This document shows, in pieces, positions 27,329 through 36,116 of a DNA stretch of 64,000 bases. Every line of letters starts with the position of its first letter. Position 1 is the first letter of the stretch. The notes below the pieces were generated by a model. The model did not search any database. It worked only from the letters and a program-made list of their open reading frames with translations, and was not told the origin of the DNA. The position numbers and the translations under genes are program-made. The stretch lies in contig CAZZMD010000018.1 of assembly GCA_964655355.1 (NCBI GenBank), forward strand, positions 1-64,000. The letters run 5' to 3'. Origin of the DNA: CALGDE01 sp964655355 (lineage in GTDB: Bacteria > Cyanobacteriota > Cyanobacteriia > CACIAM-69d).

Positions 27329-30300
27329 TGCAGCCTGAGTCCGAGGAATCGTAATCGTAAAGCACGTCCCCCCCCCCTCAGCCGCCGAACAGGTGAGGGT
27401 CCCCCCATGTTTTTCAGCCACAATTTGGTAACTAATGGACAGCCCCAGCCCCGTACCCCGACCCACCGGCTTCGTCGTAAAAAAGGGATCAAACAAGCGA
27501 TCGCGAATCTCCTCAGGAATCCCCCCCCCATTGTCACAGAAGCTAAGTTTGATCTGATCCGTCTCCACAATCCGCTCCGTCGTGATGGTAATCCGACTGG
27601 GATCCGCCGCCACCTCCTGATAGGAGCGATCGCCATCCCGTTCCTCCAGGGCATCAATCGCATTAGTCAGCAGATTCATAAACACCTGATTCAACTGACT
27701 GCCATAACACTCCACCAACGGCAACTCCCCATACCGGCGCACAATCTCAAGCCCCGGGCGACTCGCCTTCGCCTTCGTCCGATTATTCAAAATCGTCAAC
27801 GTACTCTCAATACCATCGTGGAGATTAAACGCCTTCATCGCCGCCTCATCCATGCGAGAGAACGTCCGCAAAGACGTCACAATATCCTTAATACGATCCG
27901 CCCCCACCTGCATCGACTGCAATAAATCCGGCAAATCCTTCACCAGGAAATCCAACTCCACCTCCGCCATAAACTCTTGAATATCCTCCGGCGGCGTCGG
28001 CACATGGGCTTGATACAACTCCAGCAACGCCAGCAACTCCTGGGTATAGCTATTGGCATGTTCCAAATTGCCATAGATAAAATTCACAGGATTATTAATT
28101 TCATGGGCAACCCCCGCCACCAACTGCCCCAACCCCGACATCTTCTCCGTTTGCACCAGCTGAGCTTGGGCACTCCGTAACTTCGCCAACACCCCCTCCA
28201 ACTCCGTCGCCTTAGCCTGAGCCTCCGTCGCAGTCGTCTGGGCTTGGGTAAACAGCCGAGTCTGACTATCGGCGATCGCAATCTGATTCAGCACCGAATC
28301 CAACAACCGCACATCCTCATCAGTCCACGGGCGAGCCTCCGACTGCTGACAACAGACAATCAAACCCAGATATTGGCTCCGAGCCTCAACGGGCACCATC
28401 AAAATGGCATCACAGTCCAACAGCCCAAAAAAACTGCGATAGACCTCATCACTCTCGAGCCATTGCTGATGTTCCGGCGTCCGAGTGTTATCAAAGCGGA
28501 ACACCTGAAGCCCCCGCAGGGATTGCCCCACATAATCTTGGTCACTATCCGCCGGATAATGCCCCGTCAGATCCGGCAGCCCATCCCGTCGAGACTCCAC
28601 CAACGCATGCCAATAGGCGGGTTCACCATCAGTCACATACCAAGCGAACACCACCCGATCCAACTGCAGCAGGGTCCTAAGGGAATGCATCGCCCTCTCA
28701 ATCGTCCGGGTTAACGTCTCCCGCGTATCCACGGAACTGCGAATTTCCATGGACAATCGATTCAACAACTGCTCCCGCTCCACCTGTTGCCGAAGCTGCC
28801 GCTGGGACTTATACAGCTCCATCTCATACTTCTTACGCTCCGTAATATCACTGCACGTCCCCAGAATGCCCACCACCTGGCCATCCCCATCCAACAGAGG
28901 CACCTTACTGGTATCCAACCAACACTCAGTGCCATCGGCTCGGGTCAAAGTCTCGATAATATTCAGTTCCGGCTGATTTTGACGAATCACCCGGCGATCG
29001 CACTGACGGTACCACTCCGCCTCCTGCTCCGTCCAAGGCATCTCAAAATCACTGCGACCGACAATATCCTCCGGTGTATCAAGGGCCGCCAGGTCAGCAA
29101 AAGACCGATTACAACCGAGGAAATTCAGATCCAGATCCTTCCAGAAGACCGCCTGGGGAATATTATCCAAAACCGACTGCAATAGATTTTTAGACGTTTC
29201 CAGCTCCGCCTCCGCCATCTTCTGCTGGGTAATATCCACCACCGAGCCATCCAGCCAAGACAAATACCCCTCCGGATCAAACACCCCCTGTCCCTGCTCA
29301 TAAACCCAACACATCTCCCCATCCGCGCGAATAAGGCGATATTCCAGGGCATACTGCTTCTTCTTGGCCAGGGCCCGCTGCACCCGCTGTATCACCTCAT
29401 CCTTATCGTCCGGATGGATCAAATTCAGCCAAGAGAAAGACGCCCGCCCCCGCTGCTTATCTAAAAACGTATCCGCCCCATAGCCCGTCAGCAATTCCAC
29501 CGCATCACTAATAAACGCCAACGTCCACCGATCATCCGCCAGCCGACGATAAATCACCCCCGGCACATTCGCCACCAAGGTCCGGAAACGCTCCTCACTT
29601 TCCCGGAGCGCCTCCTCCGCCTGCTTACGGGCACTAATATCCCGAGCGATCGTCGCAATAAACTCCACCCGATCCGCCTCATCCCGACGGGCCACCAACA
29701 CCTCCGACACATCCACCAACTGCCCATTGGAATGGCGCAACTTACTCTCCCCATGCCAAGACCCTTCCCGCAAGGCCTGGTCAAGGCGTCGTTGGGCCGT
29801 CAGGTATTGGGTCGAATCCGTTGCGACACACTCCTCCAGGGTCAACCGATTCACATCCGCCGTTTCCGGAATCCCCAACAGCTCCCGCCCCGCCCGATTG
29901 AGATAGGTCAACTGTCCATCCGGATCCGCCACGGCCACCAGATCCGTCGTCACCTCCAAAATCGCCGTAAGCTGTTGCCGCTCCTGCTCGATCGCATGGC
30001 GCTCCGTAATATCAATCCCGATCGCAAAGAAATAATCAAACCCCCGATCCAGCGTCAGGGGCAACTCCCCCGCCAGCTCATCCAACCCCGCCAAGGCCTG
30101 GTCCCGGCGAAACACCGGCACCCCATGCCACTCCACCAAGCGCTCCGAACCATCCTGGGCCAACACCCCCCCCATAATCCGGGTCGGCTGGGCCACATCC
30201 GCCAACTGCTGGAACACCATCTGCATGGCCCCTCGCTCCCGCTCCGGCAGGAACTTGGTCATATAATTCTGCCCCACCACCTCATCAGCGTGATAATCCA

Positions 30301-31300
30301 ACGCCTGGAGCATGGCATCATTCATCACCAAAATCGTGCCATCGGGGCTGAGGGCCGTACAAAACACCGGCGCCGATCGCAAGAGCTGCTCACTAAACTC
30401 CGAAAAAATATCCTTCGCTTCCACGGCTTCGCGAGCCAAGCGCTGATCGGTCACATCCTGGGCGATCGCATAGGTAATATGCCCCGCCTCCCCCACCGAC
30501 ACCGGCACCGACACCCAGCGAATCCAGCGCCAGCCCCCATCCGCAGTATGCCAGCGCCCCTCACAGGTCACCCCCTCCTCCCCCGCCAACATCCGTCCCA
30601 GGGGCTCCATCAACGCCGCCTGATCCATCGCGATCGCCCCATTAATCCAAGGGGACTCCACCAACTCAGCCTCTGACCATCCCAAGACCCCATCCCAGGC
30701 CCCCAGGACCGCCGTAATCACCCCCGCCCCATCCAATCGACACACCAGGGTTTGGGTGGCAGACCACTGCTTCCGGGCCTGGCGCAGGGGTTCAAACCCA
30801 TCCAACACCTCACAGCGCACCGCCGTACCAGGCTCCCCCGTCCCCGGCACCCGCCACGGCCGCACATACCACTGACACCACACCGGCGGAAACTGCCCGC
30901 CCTGCCACACCAAGGCCTGGGGGGTCGCCGTCGTTTCTTCAGGCGGGTCAAACCCCGGTTCATCCCTCTCCCCATCCCCATCAGGGGACAACGCTTCCGA
31001 GGTCAACGCTTCCGGGATTAACTTTTCCGGGGTCGACGCTTCCGATGTCGACGCTTCCGAGGCCAACTCCGGCTCCGGGACCGTTGGCGGCTGAAGCATC
31101 TGATGGTGGAGCCGCAGCCACACCTCCGGAATCAAGGGACCCAACCCCGTCAAAGGCTGCCCCAACGCCGTGCGATCGCACTGAAAAATCGCCAGCCAAT
31201 CGGTGCTGGCCGCCAACAACCGCTCCTGATCATCAAAATAGGCGATCGCCGCCGGCGCATCCTGAACCCACTGCTGAAACTCGCCCTGGTGAAATTCCAC
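27317..31300 (-). CDS. Multi-PAS, GAF hybrid-type sensor histidine kinase
   Basis: At 1,327 residues this is a large sensor. An N-terminal region (about 1-110) is followed by at least five PAS/PAC modules, marked by repeated phrases such as WRWIRWVSVPVSVGEAGH, VEWHGVPVFRRDQ and ITERKKYEMELYK. A GAF domain (about 880-1040) follows, then a short coiled-coil, a HisKA domain with His1066 in GVAHEINNPVNF, and HATPase_c with N, G1 (DNGGGIPEE) and G2 (GRGTGLGLS) boxes. No receiver domain, so the cognate regulator must be elsewhere. An Ala/Ser/Glu-rich repeat near 65-110 comes from in-frame 15-bp repeats. No membrane segment, so it is cytoplasmic. Starts at GTG 31300. Confidence 0.93.
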   Translation of the reverse strand: MEFHQGEFQQWVQDAPAAIAYFDDQERLLAASTDWLAIFQCDRTALGQPLTGLGPLIPEVWLRLHHQMLQPPTVPEPELASEASTSEASTPEKLIPEALTSEALSPDGDGERDEPGFDPPEETTATPQALVWQGGQFPPVWCQWYVRPWRVPGTGEPGTAVRCEVLDGFEPLRQARKQWSATQTLVCRLDGAGVITAVLGAWDGVLGWSEAELVESPWINGAIAMDQAALMEPLGRMLAGEEGVTCEGRWHTADGGWRWIRWVSVPVSVGEAGHITYAIAQDVTDQRLAREAVEAKDIFSEFSEQLLRSAPVFCTALSPDGTILVMNDAMLQALDYHADEVVGQNYMTKFLPERERGAMQMVFQQLADVAQPTRIMGGVLAQDGSERLVEWHGVPVFRRDQALAGLDELAGELPLTLDRGFDYFFAIGIDITERHAIEQERQQLTAILEVTTDLVAVADPDGQLTYLNRAGRELLGIPETADVNRLTLEECVATDSTQYLTAQRRLDQALREGSWHGESKLRHSNGQLVDVSEVLVARRDEADRVEFIATIARDISARKQAEEALRESEERFRTLVANVPGVIYRRLADDRWTLAFISDAVELLTGYGADTFLDKQRGRASFSWLNLIHPDDKDEVIQRVQRALAKKKQYALEYRLIRADGEMCWVYEQGQGVFDPEGYLSWLDGSVVDITQQKMAEAELETSKNLLQSVLDNIPQAVFWKDLDLNFLGCNRSFADLAALDTPEDIVGRSDFEMPWTEQEAEWYRQCDRRVIRQNQPELNIIETLTRADGTECWLDTSKVPLLDGDGQVVGILGTCSDITERKKYEMELYKSQRQLRQQVEREQLLNRLSMEIRSSVDTRETLTRTIERAMHSLRTLLQLDRVVFAWYVTDGEPAYWHALVESRRDGLPDLTGHYPADSDQDYVGQSLRGLQVFRFDNTRTPEHQQWLESDEVYRSFFGLLDCDAILMVPVEARSQYLGLIVCCQQSEARPWTDEDVRLLDSVLNQIAIADSQTRLFTQAQTTATEAQAKATELEGVLAKLRSAQAQLVQTEKMSGLGQLVAGVAHEINNPVNFIYGNLEHANSYTQELLALLELYQAHVPTPPEDIQEFMAEVELDFLVKDLPDLLQSMQVGADRIKDIVTSLRTFSRMDEAAMKAFNLHDGIESTLTILNNRTKAKASRPGLEIVRRYGELPLVECYGSQLNQVFMNLLTNAIDALEERDGDRSYQEVAADPSRITITTERIVETDQIKLSFCDNGGGIPEEIRDRLFDPFFTTKPVGRGTGLGLSISYQIVAEKHGGTLTCSAAEGGGTCFTITIPRTQAAMGS

Positions 31301-31607
31301 TAACCCTAACCCCAGTCAACAATAGCTAGCGTGGGCACCATCACTGCCACCGCACCCCTGACATCCCCCTCAGTCGCGATCGCATCACCCCAATCAGCCC
31401 CTGGCCATCCCCCGTGCTGCCCCCCATTTCCGCTCCCCCCTCGCGGCAGCACCGTAACACCGTAACCGAAGCCATAAGCGCCATAATAGTTAAGGAACCT
31501 TATCACAATTGTAGGGTCAAACCATCGAGCTGACTGCGCCCCGCGCGCCGCCAACTCCAACACCCCGAGAACCATCGCTCAAGCCATTCCATAGAGTTCA
31601 GAACACC
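31301..31607. other. Intergenic region between the kinase and sppA
   Basis: Divergent-promoter region of 307 bases. I see no gene. It holds two copies of the octamer CACCGTAA in tandem (about 31449-31465) but no clear terminator or operator. Confidence 0.6.
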
Positions 31608-33773
31608 ATGCGGCAATTTCTAAAACAAACCCTTGCCAGTACCATCGGTACGATTGTGGGGCTGGGGTTAATGGGGCTCGTCTCTATCGGTGGACTAATT
31701 GCCTTACTGGTGGCCCTAGCGGCGACGGAAAAGGAGCCGGAGCTAACGGCTGACACAATATTAACCTTGGATTTATCCCAAGAGATTCGGGACGCCCCCC
31801 TGGGGAATCGAGAAGCCCTCGCCGGATTATTGGCCGGCCAATCATCAGAAGTGCTGCCCCTGCGGACCATTTTGGAAAGCCTCGAGGCCGCGGCCGAGGA
31901 CGATCGCATCCAAGGGATTTACATTTCGGGGCAGCTCGACACCACGGCGGCGGGGTTTGCCACCCTGATGGAAGTGCGCGAAGCCCTGCAACGGTTCCGG
32001 GAAAAATCCAACAAACCCGTGATCGCCTACGGCGTCGGCTGGTCAGAGCGGGAATATTTTGTGACATCGGCAGCGGGGGAAGTGCTGCTAAACCCCTACG
32101 GCACCCTAGAAATGAACGGCTTTAGCTCCCAGGGCACCTTCTGGGCGGGAGCCTTGGAAAAATACGGCATTGGCGTCCAGGTGGTACGGGCAGGCTCCTA
32201 TAAATCCGCCGTAGAACCCTTTACCCAGACCGAGCGCAGCGCCGAAAGTCGAGAACAATCCCAAGCCTTACTGGGCAGCCTATGGACCGATTTTTTGATG
32301 GAAGTCGGCGGAGATCGCGACGTTGATCCAAAACAGCTCCTGGCGATCGCCCGTAGCCAGGGAATTTTTCGAGGGGAACAGGCCAGCCAAGCCCAATTGG
32401 TCGACGGCATGGCCTACGAGGACCAAGTACTGGACAAATTGGCCAAGCTAGCGCCTGCCCAGGATGGAGATGAACCCTTCGAAGGGATGGCCCTAGATGA
32501 CTATTTCGAGATCATCCAAACCTCGGACAGCGCTCCCGAAGACATGGCCGGAGAGAATCCCCCTGAGGACGCCCCACCGGCCGACGGGGCAGTCCCCAAA
32601 GAAGATGCGCCGGAGGCCCCGGACCAGTCCCATGCCAAGCTAATCCCAATGGTCCAGCCAGGGTTACCGGGACAGCGTAGAGTCTGGCTCAATCCCCCAA
32701 CGCCGGATGATGTCCAGGACGGCGAGGCAACGCCCTCCCCCGCGTCGACCGGATCGCCCCCATCGGAAGCCTCCCCCGAAGCGAGTGCCTCCCCCGAAGC
32801 AGAGGGCACGGACGCCCCAGCTCCTGACATGGCCCGTGAAGCCAACGAGGTGGCCGTGGTCTATGCCACCGGTGCGATCGTGCCAGGACGGGGCACCCCC
32901 GATCAAATTGGGGGCGATCGCCTGGCCAAGACCTTGCGGGAGCTGCGTCAGGATCAGACCGTGGCGGCGGTAGTGCTGCGGCTGAACAGTCGGGGCGGCA
33001 GCGCCACCGCCTCAGAAATCATTGCCCGCGAAGTGGAGCTGACGGCCCAGGAAAAACCCGTGGTGGTGTCCATGGGAGATTATGCAGCCTCCGGCGGCTA
33101 TTGGATTTCCGCCCCCGCGGACGAAATTGTGGCAGAACCCACAACGATCACCGGCTCCATTGGCGTCTTCGGCTTATTGCCCAACGTACAAAAGCTCGGA
33201 GAAAACAACGGCGTCACCTGGGATTCCATCCAGACCGGTCCCCTCGCCAATCTGCAAACCATTACCCGTCCCAAATCAGACGCAGAATTAGCCCTATTGC
33301 AATCGTCCGTGGATTGGGTTTACGGGCAATTTATTGCCAAGGTCGCCGAAGGGCGATCGCTCGAGACCAGCACCGTCGAGGAAATTGCCCAGGGACGGGT
33401 CTGGTCTGGCCGGGCCGCGGAAAAGGTCGGACTGGTGGATCAACTCGGAGGCTTAGAAACGGCGATCGCCCGCGCCGCCGAATTGGCAGAATTAGGAGAC
33501 GACTGGACCATCCAGGAGTATCCCAAATCCAAAGGCTTCGGCAGCCTCCTCCCCTTCAGCAGCAGCTCATCCCTAGACGAAGCCCTCGCAGAGCTGTTAA
33601 TCACAGCGGGCGATCGCCTGGGGATTTGGGCCTGGCTATCAGAGTCCCGCTCCGTCGAACAGGTCGCCTTAGCCCACTGGACCGCCTGGCGAGCGCAACT
33701 GGACTGGCTGGCAACCCTGAACGATCCCAACGGCACCTATGCTAAATCCTTCGACGCCTGGGACATTCGCTAG
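31608..33773 (+). CDS. sppA: Signal peptide peptidase SppA, 67K type, with a long inserted linker
   Basis: A membrane serine protease that removes leftover signal peptides. N-terminal membrane anchor (about 13-38). The catalytic dyad is intact: Lys199 in AGSYKSAVEPF and Ser495 in DYAASGGYW. The two SppA domains are separated by about 105 Pro/Glu/Ala/Asp-rich residues (306-411), partly built from repeated Ala-Ser-Pro-Glu-Ala units. Usual length is about 600 residues; this is 721. The linker should be flexible and extracytoplasmic. The ATG at 31608 is sound. Confidence 0.93.
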   Translation: MRQFLKQTLASTIGTIVGLGLMGLVSIGGLIALLVALAATEKEPELTADTILTLDLSQEIRDAPLGNREALAGLLAGQSSEVLPLRTILESLEAAAEDDRIQGIYISGQLDTTAAGFATLMEVREALQRFREKSNKPVIAYGVGWSEREYFVTSAAGEVLLNPYGTLEMNGFSSQGTFWAGALEKYGIGVQVVRAGSYKSAVEPFTQTERSAESREQSQALLGSLWTDFLMEVGGDRDVDPKQLLAIARSQGIFRGEQASQAQLVDGMAYEDQVLDKLAKLAPAQDGDEPFEGMALDDYFEIIQTSDSAPEDMAGENPPEDAPPADGAVPKEDAPEAPDQSHAKLIPMVQPGLPGQRRVWLNPPTPDDVQDGEATPSPASTGSPPSEASPEASASPEAEGTDAPAPDMAREANEVAVVYATGAIVPGRGTPDQIGGDRLAKTLRELRQDQTVAAVVLRLNSRGGSATASEIIAREVELTAQEKPVVVSMGDYAASGGYWISAPADEIVAEPTTITGSIGVFGLLPNVQKLGENNGVTWDSIQTGPLANLQTITRPKSDAELALLQSSVDWVYGQFIAKVAEGRSLETSTVEEIAQGRVWSGRAAEKVGLVDQLGGLETAIARAAELAELGDDWTIQEYPKSKGFGSLLPFSSSSSLDEALAELLITAGDRLGIWAWLSESRSVEQVALAHWTAWRAQLDWLATLNDPNGTYAKSFDAWDIR

Positions 33774-33994
33774 GCCCCTAGGCTATCTGCTTGAGCGACC
33801 TGTCTAAACTATCTGAACGATAGGATTTGCAGCGGCTCCAACGGTCTGTGTTATCACCGGATGGATGGGTCAGGGGCACGGAAAAATTAAGGACCAGGCC
33901 AGGGGAATCAACCGGATTCCCGCCCCCCGCGATGCGTGCGATCCGCGCAACAGGCGCAATACCCCACCTGCAACCCACGGTGACGACGGCAACC

Positions 33995-35218
33995 ATGAAT
34001 ATTCTGATGATTTCGACCACCCTGCCCTACCCCCCCACGGCAGGGGGAACAGAGGTGCGCACCTATCACCTGCTGGTGCAGCTCAGTCGAAAGCACAAAG
34101 TAACTGTCGTAACCCAGCCCTGGGAGAACACCCCCCCGGACTACATTGCCGCCCTAGAAGACATCGCCGAGGAAGTCGTCACCTTTCCCCGGGCAACGAC
34201 TCCGGGCGGCGGAATTGTCGGCAAGGTGGCCCGATTTGGGCGATTTCTCTGGGATGCGGTGCCCCCCCACGTGCGCTATGGGCAAACCCCAGAAATGCAG
34301 CAATGGATCGACGACGCGATCGCCGCCGGCCAATTCGACGCCATCACCTGTGAACACAGCGTCAACGAAATTTTCATTCGTCCCGAATGGCGATACACCC
34401 ATCCCAAACTGCGCATCATCGCCGACATCCATAGCTCCGTCTACGCCGCCTGCCGCGATCGCCTGGACACCAACACCTCCGACCGTCCCTGGCGCGATCG
34501 CCTGTCCCTGGGACTCTTCAAACGCTACGAAAAAAACTACTGTCAAAAATTCTCCGCCCTCGTCGTCACCACCCCCGACGACTTCACCCCCATCCACACC
34601 CTCGCCCCCCAACTGCCCATCGACACCATCCCCAACGGCGTCGACTTCTCCCGCTTCCCCATGCGGACAGAAGATCCCGGCAACCACAAACTCATCTTCT
34701 TCGGGGCAATGGACTACCAAGCCAACATCGACGGCGCCATCTTCTTCACCAACGAAGTCTTCCCAAAAATCGTTGAGCTATACCCCGACGCCACCCTAGA
34801 CCTAGTCGGAGCCCGCCCACGACCGGAAGTACAGGAGCTAGATCAACTACCCGGCGTCCACGTCACCGGCACCGTACCCTCCATTGCCGACTATCTCCAC
34901 AACGCCGCCGTCTGCGTCATCCCCATGCGCACCGGTTTCGGCATCAAAAACAAAACCCTAGAAGCCCTCGCCGCCGGCACCCCCGTCGTCGGCAGCGATC
35001 GCGGTCTAGAAGCCCTCGCCGTCGACTTCCCCGGCGAACCTGTCCGCGCCCTGCGCGCCAACACCGTCGAAGAATACGTCGACGGCGTCAGCAAACTCTT
35101 CAACAACCCCGCCCTACGGCAACAGATCTCCATCAGCGGTCGAGACTACGTCCTCCGGGAATTCACCTGGGACCGAGCCGGCGATCGCTACGAGACCTTT
35201 ATCACCAATCCGGACTAA
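33995..35218 (+). CDS. Family 4 glycosyltransferase
   Basis: A 407-residue GT-B enzyme. MNILMISTTLPYPPTAGGTEVR is the donor N-domain start; the C-domain has a clear EX7E-like region: GFGIKNKTLEALAAGTPVVGSD. TIPNGVDFSRF and LIFFGAMDYQANIDG are typical of GT4. N-terminal resemblance to the sugar transferase linked to PEP-CTERM/EpsH1 systems (stp1) is noted, which would fit the PEP-CTERM protein in this genome, but exosortase genes are not present here. ATG 33995 is chosen, since the frame before it lies in noncoding sequence. Confidence 0.86.
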   Translation: MNILMISTTLPYPPTAGGTEVRTYHLLVQLSRKHKVTVVTQPWENTPPDYIAALEDIAEEVVTFPRATTPGGGIVGKVARFGRFLWDAVPPHVRYGQTPEMQQWIDDAIAAGQFDAITCEHSVNEIFIRPEWRYTHPKLRIIADIHSSVYAACRDRLDTNTSDRPWRDRLSLGLFKRYEKNYCQKFSALVVTTPDDFTPIHTLAPQLPIDTIPNGVDFSRFPMRTEDPGNHKLIFFGAMDYQANIDGAIFFTNEVFPKIVELYPDATLDLVGARPRPEVQELDQLPGVHVTGTVPSIADYLHNAAVCVIPMRTGFGIKNKTLEALAAGTPVVGSDRGLEALAVDFPGEPVRALRANTVEEYVDGVSKLFNNPALRQQISISGRDYVLREFTWDRAGDRYETFITNPD

Positions 35219-35298
35219 CCTCCCGACCCCTAGCAAAACTGTCCATCACCCCCACTAGAGGTTGCAATTCCCTGCAAACTCAATGAATATGAAGGCGA

Positions 35299-35373
35299 TT
35301 TACCGGTAAGGGACTTACGGGTAAAGCATTTACGGGTGAAGAATTTACGGGTAAGGGATTTACGGGTAAGAAC
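35299..35373 (+). repeat. 15-bp tandem array, five units, directly in front of exoD
   Basis: Five units of 15 bases with consensus TTTACGGGTAAGGGA occupy 35299-35373. After one further TTT codon comes the exoD ATG at 35377. The frame of the ATG is open through the whole array and would read as a pentapeptide repeat Phe-Thr-Gly-Lys-Xaa, but it has no start codon until 35377. Confidence 0.95.
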
Positions 35374-35376
35374 TTT

Positions 35377-35991
35377 ATGGCGAGCTTGTCAGCGGAATTA
35401 GAAGAACAGTTCTTAGGGGAGGACGGCCCCGAGACTTTTTCCCTAGGGGACGTGCTGGCATTAGCGGGAGAACGCACCTTCGGCTTTTTATTTGTGCTGC
35501 TGTCCATCCCATCCGCCCTGCCCATTCCCGCCCCCGGCTACTCCGTTCCCTTTGGTATTCTGCTCGCCTGGCTAGCGGTCCAGATGGCCGTGGGACAGGA
35601 TCAACCCTGGCTGCCCCAAACCTGGCGATCGCGCGCCATCGGCCGGGAACGACTATCCGGCCTCATCAACGCCGCCGTCCCCTGGCTGCGCAAACTGGAA
35701 ATCCTATCCCGCCCTCGACTGATCCCCCTCTGCCGTAGCCCCTGGGGCCGTTTCATCCTCGGCGGCGGCGTCACCCTGATGGGACTGTCGATGATTGCCC
35801 CCATCCCCGGCACCAACACCCTGCCCGCGATGGGCATTTTTGTGGTGGGCTTGGGCCTGGTGGACGACGACGGCGCGATCGCCCTCCTGGGGGCCACAGG
35901 CGGCATCGTCGTCACCGTCTCCATCTGGACCGCCATCATCTGGGGCGGCAGCAGCCTCATCGATCTCATCAAGGGGGGCTTAGGTGGCTAA
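35377..35991 (+). CDS. ExoD family exopolysaccharide synthesis protein
   Basis: ExoD proteins are membrane proteins needed for normal exopolysaccharide in rhizobia; many cyanobacteria have several. The 204-residue protein has about four hydrophobic segments (around 35-65, 125-150, 155-175, 180-198) and the family sequence FLFVLLSIPSALPIPAPGYSVPFG, with the IPSALP motif, and APIPGTNTLPA. The ATG at 35377 lies three bases after a five-copy 15-bp array in the same open frame. Neighbours are glycosyltransferases on the same strand, consistent with polysaccharide work. Confidence 0.9.
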   Translation: MASLSAELEEQFLGEDGPETFSLGDVLALAGERTFGFLFVLLSIPSALPIPAPGYSVPFGILLAWLAVQMAVGQDQPWLPQTWRSRAIGRERLSGLINAAVPWLRKLEILSRPRLIPLCRSPWGRFILGGGVTLMGLSMIAPIPGTNTLPAMGIFVVGLGLVDDDGAIALLGATGGIVVTVSIWTAIIWGGSSLIDLIKGGLGG

Positions 35992-36116
35992 AGCCCGGGG
36001 GATCGGGCAATATTGGACGCAATAGGTTATCAGACCTTAATAATTTGTCACGGTAATTTATGATCGCAGTCAAAGTACGGCAAACCAAGACGATTTAAGG
36101 CTTTTCAATCATCCCT

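Noticed and set aside
31608..33773. Two separate sppA genes or a frameshift
   Set aside because: A single frame spans both domains, and the middle is a linker without stop codons.
27011..35373. The tandem arrays as CRISPR
   Set aside because: Units of 9 and 15 bases without spacers and no cas gene in the window; they are simple tandem repeats.
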